Position numbers and translations under genes: made by a program. DNA of 64,000 nt from Mesorhizobium sp. L-8-3 (GTDB taxonomy: Bacteria > Pseudomonadota > Alphaproteobacteria > Rhizobiales > Rhizobiaceae): contig NZ_AP023262.1 in the NCBI RefSeq assembly GCF_016756615.1, positions 6,387,501 to 6,451,500 on the forward strand, given 5' to 3'. Shown here piece by piece: positions 57,831 to 64,000 of this stretch; within the stretch, counting starts at the first letter, position 1; each line of letters starts with the position of its first letter. Below the pieces are notes generated by a model. It did not search any database. It was given only the letters and a program-made list of their open reading frames with translations, and had not been told where the DNA came from.

Positions 57831-58856
57831 ATGAAAAAATTGACCGCGCTCGCGCTTTCCACCGTGGCGGCAATCGCCGTTTCAGTGTTCTCGGCCGAGG
57901 CAAAGGACCTCAAGATCGGCCTGTCGAACGGCTGGGTGGGCTCCGAATGGCGTACACAGATGATCGATGAGGCCAAGGCTGCCGCCGCCGCATGGGGGGA
58001 CAAGGGGCAGAAGGTCGAGGTCGTTGTGCAGAGCGCCAATGTCGACGTGCCCGGTCAGATCGCCCATATCAGAAACTTCATCAGCGAAGGCGTCGACGCG
58101 ATCATCATCAATCCGAACAGCCCGACCGCCTTCGACCCGGTCTTCGCCCAAGCCAAGGAAGCCGGTATCCTGGTGATCTCGACCGACGCCGAAGTCTCCT
58201 CGCCGGATGCCACCTACGTCGGCATCGACCAGAAGGCCTGGGGCGCGGCCGGCGCCAAATGGCTGGCCGAGACGCTGGGCGGCAAGGGCAATGTGGTTGC
58301 GATCAACGGCGTCGCCGGCCATCCGGCCAACGAGATGCGCGTCGCCGGCTACAAGGAGGTCTTCAGCCAGTATCCGGACATCAAGGTCGTCAACGAAGTG
58401 AATGCCAACTGGGATCAGGCGCAGGGACAGCAGGCCATGCAGAACCTGCTCGCCACCTACCCCGACATCAACGGCGTCTGGGTGCAGGACGGCATGGCCG
58501 CCGGCGCCTGGAAGTCGATCATCGATGCTGGCAAGGCCAGCGACATCGCCGCGACCGGCGAGATCCGCAAGGACTTCATCGATCTGTGGACGAAGGACAA
58601 GTTGAATTCCGGCGCTTCGGTCAATCCTCCCGGCGTGATGGCGAGCGCCCTCAACGTCGCGGTGCTGATGCTCCAGGGCAAGGAACTGAAGGAGCCCGCC
58701 ACGGCAGGCCAGTACGGCAATGCGCTTTATCTGCCGATCCCCTTCATCGACAGCAAGAACCTCGCCGAGGCTGCGAAGGCGCTGGAAGGCAAGCCGGGCT
58801 ACTATTCCTACACCAGCCAGCTTTCCATTCCGGAAGCCGAAGCCCTCTTCAAGTAA
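57831..58856 (+). CDS. Ribose-type sugar ABC transporter substrate-binding protein
   Basis: A 341-residue periplasmic protein of the RbsB-like type I fold with a signal peptide (MKKLTALALSTVAAIAVSVF, cleaved after AEA). Motifs are LKIGLSNGWVGSEWRTQMID, the second strand FISEGVDAIIINPNSPTAF and TYVGIDQKAWGAAGAKWLAE. The sugar is not predictable; the distant Asn/Asp-rich ligand shell differs from classical ribose binders. First gene of an operon with a LacI regulator and an oxidoreductase. Confidence 0.9.
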   Translation: MKKLTALALSTVAAIAVSVFSAEAKDLKIGLSNGWVGSEWRTQMIDEAKAAAAAWGDKGQKVEVVVQSANVDVPGQIAHIRNFISEGVDAIIINPNSPTAFDPVFAQAKEAGILVISTDAEVSSPDATYVGIDQKAWGAAGAKWLAETLGGKGNVVAINGVAGHPANEMRVAGYKEVFSQYPDIKVVNEVNANWDQAQGQQAMQNLLATYPDINGVWVQDGMAAGAWKSIIDAGKASDIAATGEIRKDFIDLWTKDKLNSGASVNPPGVMASALNVAVLMLQGKELKEPATAGQYGNALYLPIPFIDSKNLAEAAKALEGKPGYYSYTSQLSIPEAEALFK

Positions 58857-58870
58857 GTTCCTCCCAAGGC

Positions 58871-58907
58871 TCGGGCGCCGAATGGTACATTGCCGTTGGG
58901 CGCCCGA
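58871..58907. promoter_or_regulatory. Intercistronic hairpin after the binding-protein gene
   Basis: Arms TCGGGCGCC (58871-58879) and GGCGCCCGA (58899-58907) with an inner AATG/CATT pair. There is no T-run. Such hairpins usually protect the binding-protein message and lower expression of the downstream ATPase. Confidence 0.55.
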
Positions 58908-58930
58908 ACCGTATCGACGGTGAGGCTTTC

Positions 58931-60433
58931 ATGACAAAATTGAAGCTCAGCGGCGTCAGCAAGGCCTATGGCGCGACGCTGGCCCTGCGCCGTGGCGACC
59001 TCGAGGTTGCGGCCGGCGAAGTGCATGTGCTGATCGGCTCCAACGGCTCCGGCAAGAGCACGCTCTGCAAGATCGCCGCCGGCAGCGTGCGGCCCGACGG
59101 CGGCGACATCCTGCTCGACGGGAAGCCGGTCGCCATCTCCGGGCCGCGCGGCGCCAAGGCGCTCGGCATCGGCATCTTCTACCAGGAACTCAGCCTCGCC
59201 GCGCATCGCACGGTCGAGGAAAACATCTGCCTGCCGGACCTGCCGATCAAGGCGGGCCTGTTCGTCGACCGCAAGTCGCTTTCGGCGCGGGCCGCGCGCT
59301 ATATCGCGCTGTTCGAGGGCGTCACCGGCGACGGTTTTTCGGCCGAGGCGCCGGTGGGAGAATTGCGCGCCGATCAACGGCAACTCGTCGAGATCATGAA
59401 GGCGCTCGCCACCGAGGCGCCCGTGCTCATCTTCGACGAGCCGACATCGGCGCTCGACAGCGCCCAGGTGGAGCGCTTCTTCGCCATCTTGCGCGATCTG
59501 AAAGCCACCGGCCGCGCCATGGTGTTCATCTCGCACCGCATGGAAGAGATCTTCGCCATCGGAGACCGGGTTACCGTCATCCGCGAGGGCGAGACGGTGG
59601 GAACCTGGCGCATTTCCGACACCGACCAGGCCTCCGTGATACGGCAGATGGTCGGCGGACAGGCCGACCTCGCGCCGCCGTCGGCCGCCCCGGCCGTGGC
59701 CGCGGCCGGCGGCAATGGGGTCCTGTCGGTCCGCAAGCTGACCGGCCCCGGCTTTGCCGATGTCGACTTCGATCTTTCGCGCGGCGAGATCCTCGGCCTC
59801 GGCGGCTTGCATGGGCAGGGCCAGTCCGCCCTGCTGCGCGCGATTTTCGGGGCCCGGCCGATAACCTCCGGTGAGATCGTGCTGAACGGCGAACGGCTCT
59901 CCGCGGCGACGCCTCGCGAGGCGATCCGGCGCGGCGTCGCCTATGTCTCCGGCGATCGTGGGCGCGACGGCGTCATCCATGGCCGGCCGATCCTCGAGAA
60001 CGTCACGCCGATCCACAACCTCCGCAACCGGCTCCTGTTCGCCCGCCCCGGCGCGCTCGCGGCCAAGGCGCGCCCCGCGCTCGAAGCCCTGCACACCAAA
60101 TTCGGCGGGCTTTCCCACCCGATCAATTCGCTCTCGGGCGGCAACCAGCAGAAGGTGGTTATCGCCCGCTGGCTTATCGACCGGCCCGATATCCTGCTGC
60201 TCGACGATCCGACCAAGGGCATCGACCTCGCCGCCAAATCCGATCTTTTCACGCTGATCCGCAAGCTCGCCGAGGAAGGCGTCGCGATCGTGCTCTATTC
60301 GTCGGAAGATGCGGAACTGCTCAACAACTCCGATCGCATCCTGGTCTTCAACGGCGGCTCCATCACGCGGGAGCTGAAGGGAACGGATCGGACCCGCTAC
60401 AACCTCTATCACGCTGCTTACGAGGCCGCCTGA
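58931..60433 (+). CDS. Sugar ABC transporter ATPase with two fused NBDs (RbsA/MglA type)
   Basis: A 500-residue ATPase of the carbohydrate-uptake-2 family. NBD1: Walker A GSNGSGKST (36-44), degenerate signature VGELRADQRQLVEIMKAL, Walker B VLIFDEPTSALD. NBD2: GLHGQGQSALLRAI in the Walker A place, as is normal for this family, signature LSGGNQQKVVIARWL and Walker B ILLLDDPTKGID, where the catalytic Glu is Asp. The ATG at 58931 begins the conserved N-terminus. Its stop overlaps the first permease start (TGATG). Confidence 0.93.
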   Translation: MTKLKLSGVSKAYGATLALRRGDLEVAAGEVHVLIGSNGSGKSTLCKIAAGSVRPDGGDILLDGKPVAISGPRGAKALGIGIFYQELSLAAHRTVEENICLPDLPIKAGLFVDRKSLSARAARYIALFEGVTGDGFSAEAPVGELRADQRQLVEIMKALATEAPVLIFDEPTSALDSAQVERFFAILRDLKATGRAMVFISHRMEEIFAIGDRVTVIREGETVGTWRISDTDQASVIRQMVGGQADLAPPSAAPAVAAAGGNGVLSVRKLTGPGFADVDFDLSRGEILGLGGLHGQGQSALLRAIFGARPITSGEIVLNGERLSAATPREAIRRGVAYVSGDRGRDGVIHGRPILENVTPIHNLRNRLLFARPGALAAKARPALEALHTKFGGLSHPINSLSGGNQQKVVIARWLIDRPDILLLDDPTKGIDLAAKSDLFTLIRKLAEEGVAIVLYSSEDAELLNNSDRILVFNGGSITRELKGTDRTRYNLYHAAYEAA

Positions 60434-61422
60434 TGACGTCGGTTGCCCATCCCTCCACCACAGCACCCAGTGGCTTCAAGCGGCTCGTCGAGCGCTTCCC
60501 CTTCGTGCCGGCGCTGCTGATCCTCGTCGCGCTGCTCGCGCTCAACGGCTATTTCTCGCCCAACAGCCTGAGCTTCCGCGCTCTGACCGGCCTGGTCAGC
60601 ACTTATCTGGCCCTGATGATGCTGGCCGTCGCCCAAACCTATGTCGTCTATGCCGGCGACATCGATCTCTCGGCAGGCGCGATCGTCTCGCTCGTCAATG
60701 TCGTGATCGTCGTCCTGATGGAGCGGTGGGGCGGCGGGGGCGCTGCGGTCCTGGCGGCGCTGGCGGTCGGCCTGCTGGCCGGGCTCGCCTGCGGCATCGT
60801 CAACGGCATCGTGGTCGCGGCCCTTCGGCTGCAGGCGATCGTCGCCACCTTCGCCACGAGCATCTTCTTCACCGGGCTTGCGCTCTACGTCCTGCCCGTC
60901 GCCGGCACGCCTGCCCCGTCTGCCTTCTGGCGGACCTATGGCGGCCGCCTGCTCGAAATCCCCTTCGTTCTCTATGTGGCGGTCGCACTGGCGATCCTGC
61001 TCTTCATTGCCGCCCGCACGCGGCTCTCCACCCAGTTGCTGGCGGTCGGCGACGACAGCCAGGCGGCGTTCCAGAGCGGCCTCCCCGTGACGGCGATACG
61101 CATCAAGGGTTACGCGCTTTGCGGCCTGTTCGCGGCACTTGCAGCCTTCTGCGTGACCGGCGACACGGCGAGCGGCGATCCGCTGGTCGGCGGCAAGATG
61201 ACACTGTTCAGCGTCGCGGCTGTGGTGCTGGGCGGCAGTGCGTTGTCGGGCGGCTACGGCACCATGGTCGGCTCGGTGATCGGCGCGCTGATCATCGGCC
61301 TCATCAATTCGCTGGTGTTCTTCGTCGGTACCCCGTCGGAGTGGCAGAACCTCGTGCAGGGCCTTGCCATCCTTGTCGCCCTGATGGCCGGAATCATGGT
61401 CGGGCGGAGGGCGCGCCGATGA
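60433..61422 (+). CDS. Sugar ABC transporter permease (RbsC type), first
   Basis: A 329-residue membrane protein with 8-10 helices. RbsC-family motifs are AVAQTYVVYAGDIDLSAGAI (the ISGGIDLS region), LRLQAIVATFATSIFFTGLA and the conserved end SVAAVVLGGSALSGGYGTMVGSVIGALIIG. It forms the channel with the second permease, whose start overlaps its stop. Confidence 0.92.
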   Translation: MTSVAHPSTTAPSGFKRLVERFPFVPALLILVALLALNGYFSPNSLSFRALTGLVSTYLALMMLAVAQTYVVYAGDIDLSAGAIVSLVNVVIVVLMERWGGGGAAVLAALAVGLLAGLACGIVNGIVVAALRLQAIVATFATSIFFTGLALYVLPVAGTPAPSAFWRTYGGRLLEIPFVLYVAVALAILLFIAARTRLSTQLLAVGDDSQAAFQSGLPVTAIRIKGYALCGLFAALAAFCVTGDTASGDPLVGGKMTLFSVAAVVLGGSALSGGYGTMVGSVIGALIIGLINSLVFFVGTPSEWQNLVQGLAILVALMAGIMVGRRARR

Positions 61423-62375
61423 GCGGTGTCCTCGACTTCGCCAAACAGCCGCTGGTCGTCGCGCTGGCGCTGACCATCGCCTTGCTGTTGCTCGGCGAAA
61501 CCCTGTCGCCGGGCTTCGCCTCCGGCCAGCAGATCCTGCGCCTGCTCATCGTGGCCGCCCTTCTCGGCATCGTCGCAGCCGGCCAGAATCTCGTGATCCT
61601 GGGCGGCCGGGAAGGCATCGACCTTTCGGTCGGCGGCGTGGTCTCGCTTTCGGCGATCGTCGCCGGCAACCTCATGAACGGAACCGACGCCGGCATTCCG
61701 GTCGCGATACTCGGCTGCGTGGCGGTCGGCGCGCTCTTCGGCCTGATCAACGGCCTCGGCGTCACGCTGCTCAGGATCCCGCCGCTGGTGATGACGCTCG
61801 GCATGCTCGGCGTGCTCCAGGGCCTCCTGGTCGTCGTGCGCCAGGGCATTCCTTCCGGCCAGGCCGCGCCCGCTTTGTCGCGTTTCGTCACCCAGCCCTT
61901 CCTGCTCGGCCTGCCTGGCATCATCTGGCTGTGGATCCTGATCGGGCTCGTCATGGCCTTGCTGCTCAAGCGCACCGTCTTCGGCCACCGTATCTATTCT
62001 ATCGGCTCCAACGAGCAGGCCGCCCTCATGGCGGGCGTCCCGGTCAGGACCGTGCGCATCGCGCTCTTCGTGCTGTCCGGCGTGTTCGCGGCGATCGCCG
62101 GGATCTGCCTGCTCGGCTATTCGGGAACGTCCTTCGCCAATGTCGGCGAGCAATACATGCTGCCCTCCATCATCGCCGTCGTGTTCGGCGGCACGCCGCT
62201 TGCCGGCGGCAAGGGCGGCTACACCGGAACCATGGCGGGCGCGGTGCTGCTGGTCATTCTTCAGAGCATCCTCACCACGGTGAACATCGACGAGTCCGGG
62301 CGGCAGATGGTGTTCGGCGCCACGCTCCTGGTGCTCATGCTGTTCTACGGGCGCGGGCGGGCGTTGCGCGCATGA
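61419..62375 (+). CDS. Sugar ABC transporter permease (RbsC type), second
   Basis: A 318-residue permease paralogous to the first: AAGQNLVILGGREGIDLSVG, LRIPPLVMTLGMLGVLQGLL and SIIAVVFGGTPLAGGKGGYTGTMAGAV. It starts at ATG 61419 inside the end of the first permease and ends overlapping the LacI-regulator start (ATGA). The presence of two different permeases implies a heterodimeric channel. Confidence 0.92.
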   Translation: MSGVLDFAKQPLVVALALTIALLLLGETLSPGFASGQQILRLLIVAALLGIVAAGQNLVILGGREGIDLSVGGVVSLSAIVAGNLMNGTDAGIPVAILGCVAVGALFGLINGLGVTLLRIPPLVMTLGMLGVLQGLLVVVRQGIPSGQAAPALSRFVTQPFLLGLPGIIWLWILIGLVMALLLKRTVFGHRIYSIGSNEQAALMAGVPVRTVRIALFVLSGVFAAIAGICLLGYSGTSFANVGEQYMLPSIIAVVFGGTPLAGGKGGYTGTMAGAVLLVILQSILTTVNIDESGRQMVFGATLLVLMLFYGRGRALRA

Positions 62376-63382
62376 GCGGCAGGCCGAAGATACGCGACAT
62401 CGCGGAGCAGCTCGGTGTGTCGCCTGCCACCGTGTCCCGGGCGCTCTCGGGCTCCGGCCTGGTGGCGGAGCCGACGCTGAGCCGCATACGCGATGCCGCG
62501 CAGGCGCTCCACTATCGGCCTAATGTCAGTGCCCGCCGGCTGCGGACGAGGCGCTCGATGAACGTGCTCATGGTGGTGCGCGACGTCGGCAATCCGTTCT
62601 ATCTGGATGTCCTGAAAGGCGTCGAGGCGACAGCACGCGCCGCCGGCTATTCGGTTCTGATGGGCAACACCGAGAACGATCCCGGCCGAGAGACCGAATA
62701 TTTCAACATGCTGCGCGACGGCCACGCGGACGGCATGATCCTGATGACCGGCAAGCTGCCCCAGGAGATCAGGGATGATCCGGCGCCGGACGCTCCCGTC
62801 GTCGTCGCTCTCGAGGCCATCGAGGGCTCGGGCCTGCCGCATGTCCAGATCGACAACGCCGCGGCGGCGCGGGAGGCCGTCCGCCACCTCGTCGGTCTCG
62901 GCCATCGTCGCATCGCCCATATCGCCGGGCCGATCCCGGAAATCATGGCCAAGCTTCGGCGCGACGGGTACCGGCAGGCAATGGCCGAGGCCGGATTGCC
63001 GATCGCGGAAGGCTACGAGCAGCGCGGCGACTATCTGCTTCGGTCCGGGCAGGATCTCTGCCGCGTCCTGTTCTCGCTCCCCGAGCCGCCGAGCGCGATC
63101 TTCGTGGCCAACGACGAAATGGCCTATGGCGCGATCCACGAGCTGCGCCGGCTCGGGCGCGACGTGCCTGGCGACGTCTCCGTCGTTGGCTTCGACGATC
63201 TCTATCTCAGCGCGGCTTTCTTCCCACCGCTCACCACGATCAGCCAGCCGCGCACCGAGATCGGAAGGCAGGCAATGACGATACTGCTGGGCATGCTGGC
63301 AGGGGAACCGGGCCCGGCCGAGCCGGTCGAGATGCCGGTCACATTGCAGATCAGGGGCAGCACGGCGCCTCACCACGGATAA
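62372..63382 (+). CDS. LacI family transcriptional regulator
   Basis: A 336-residue regulator. The helix-turn-helix at residues 5-27 is IRDIAEQLGVSPATVSRALS, the hinge ARRLRTRRS, and the effector domain is periplasmic-binding-like (VVRDVGNPFYLDVLKGVEA, FVANDEMAYGAIHELRRLG, VVGFDDLYLSAAFFPPLTTI). Being encoded within the sugar operon, it probably represses it through the two palindromes at 57768-57804 and responds to the imported sugar or a derivative. Start ATG 62372 overlaps the permease stop. Confidence 0.92.
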   Translation: MSGRPKIRDIAEQLGVSPATVSRALSGSGLVAEPTLSRIRDAAQALHYRPNVSARRLRTRRSMNVLMVVRDVGNPFYLDVLKGVEATARAAGYSVLMGNTENDPGRETEYFNMLRDGHADGMILMTGKLPQEIRDDPAPDAPVVVALEAIEGSGLPHVQIDNAAAAREAVRHLVGLGHRRIAHIAGPIPEIMAKLRRDGYRQAMAEAGLPIAEGYEQRGDYLLRSGQDLCRVLFSLPEPPSAIFVANDEMAYGAIHELRRLGRDVPGDVSVVGFDDLYLSAAFFPPLTTISQPRTEIGRQAMTILLGMLAGEPGPAEPVEMPVTLQIRGSTAPHHG

Positions 63383-63406
63383 TGGTTTTCACAAGGAGTT
63401 TGGAAG

Positions 63407-64000
63407 ATGACCACTGGCCAGAGGAAAACCCTGCGCATCGGCTTCGTGGGGAGCGGCTTCATCGCCCATTTCCATCTGAAGTCGCTGGTCGGCGTGCGCA
63501 ATGTCGACGTGACCGGAGTCTATAGCCGCAAGGAGGAGAACCGCGCTCGCTTCGCCGCGGCCGTGGCTGAACTTGGCCTCGGCGAGTGCCGCAGCCATGA
63601 CAGCCTGGAATCGCTGCTGAGGGCCGACGATGTCGACGCGATCTGGATTCTCGCGCCGAACTATGCCCGCCTCGACGCCATGCGCGTGATCCATGAGGAG
63701 GTGAAGTCCGGCCGCAGCAAGGTCTTCGCGGTGGCCTGCGAAAAGCCGCTGGCGCGTACCGTCGCAGAAGCCCGTGAGATGCTGCGGCTCGCCGAAGACG
63801 CCGGGCTGAATCACGGCTATCTCGAGAACCAGGTGTTCAGCACGCCGGTGCTGCGCGGCAAGGAGATCATCTGGCGGCGGGCGGCGTCCACCACCGGGCG
63901 GCCCTATCTGGCGCGCGCCGCCGAGGAGCATTCGGGCCCGCACGAGCCCTGGTTCTGGCAGGGCGACAAGCAAGGCGGCGGCGTGCTGTCCGACATGATG
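63407..64000 (+). CDS. Gfo/Idh/MocA family oxidoreductase, 3' end missing
   Basis: The frame starts at ATG 63407, preceded by AAGGAG, and runs off the right edge after about 198 residues of a family usually 330-390 long. The N-terminal NAD(P)-binding Rossmann fold has LRIGFVGSGFIAHFHLKSL (GxGxxA-type loop), DVDAIWILAPNYARLDAM and the catalytic-site EKPLARTVAEAREM. It follows the LacI regulator by 24 bases in the sugar operon, so it probably oxidises the imported sugar or polyol derivative. Confidence 0.9.
   Translation, partial: MTTGQRKTLRIGFVGSGFIAHFHLKSLVGVRNVDVTGVYSRKEENRARFAAAVAELGLGECRSHDSLESLLRADDVDAIWILAPNYARLDAMRVIHEEVKSGRSKVFAVACEKPLARTVAEAREMLRLAEDAGLNHGYLENQVFSTPVLRGKEIIWRRAASTTGRPYLARAAEEHSGPHEPWFWQGDKQGGGVLSDMM

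Noticed and set aside
1..64000. tRNA, rRNA, CRISPR array, insertion sequence or prophage
   Set aside because: Looked for CCA-type tRNA ends, T-loop GGTTCGA patterns, regular spacer repeats and transposase or integrase motifs; nothing convincing was found. A tRNAscan and ISfinder search would settle it.

Overview
The window is a GC-rich, gene-dense chromosomal segment of an alphaproteobacterium, most likely a Rhizobiales member of the Mesorhizobium/Phyllobacteriaceae type. This is inferred from a stand-alone F0 ATP synthase operon with split b and b' subunits, a BacA/SbmA-type peptide transporter, an alphaproteobacterial LexA box (GTTC-N7-GTTC), several ABC importers of the ugp, polyamine and ribose types, and dispersed palindromic intergenic repeats. 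No rRNA, tRNA, CRISPR array, transposase or phage gene was seen.

Bases 1-33000 are mostly conserved housekeeping genes: an FAD-linked dehydrogenase (cut by the left edge), tsaC/sua5, glyS and glyQ, a TPR-LysM protein, polyprenyl diphosphate synthase, a membrane alpha/beta hydrolase, a TrmN6-like methyltransferase, an S49 peptidase, ispE, moaB, an SOS-box-preceded radical SAM protein, rnhB, a class III nucleotide cyclase, the F0 operon (atpI-B-E-F'-F) with a perfect intrinsic terminator, a SleB hydrolase, an RND efflux pump, der, and a YfgM-like protein. Small secreted proteins of unknown function lie between them.

Bases 33000-49000 are more accessory: a polysaccharide deacetylase, sbmA/bacA, a YbfB-type MFS transporter, a LysR regulator, an M29 aminopeptidase, an ArsC-like reductase, an alpha/beta hydrolase, and a TetR regulator divergent from a spermidine/putrescine-type ABC importer that ends in a metallo-beta-lactamase-fold hydrolase. 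A DUF5939-type adenylate cyclase and a DUF3307 membrane protein follow.

Bases 49000-52500 hold the most unusual locus: a stand-alone cyclic-nucleotide-binding protein directly downstream of a 908-residue ABC-exporter-like membrane protein. Its nucleotide-binding domain has lost the Walker A, signature, Walker B and H-loop residues and carries an internal expansion. With the DUF5939 cyclase 1.5 kb away, it could form a cAMP-responsive, ATPase-dead membrane system.

Bases 52800-64000 are carbohydrate import: the complete ugpBAEC operon on the minus strand, and divergently a ribose-type ABC operon (binding protein, fused ATPase, two permeases, LacI regulator, Gfo/Idh/MocA dehydrogenase cut by the right edge). 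Two copies of a palindrome sit just upstream of its first gene and are good operator candidates.

Three families of dispersed intergenic repeats were found. Every copy of family B lies between convergent gene ends, and one copy is interrupted by a family A element.
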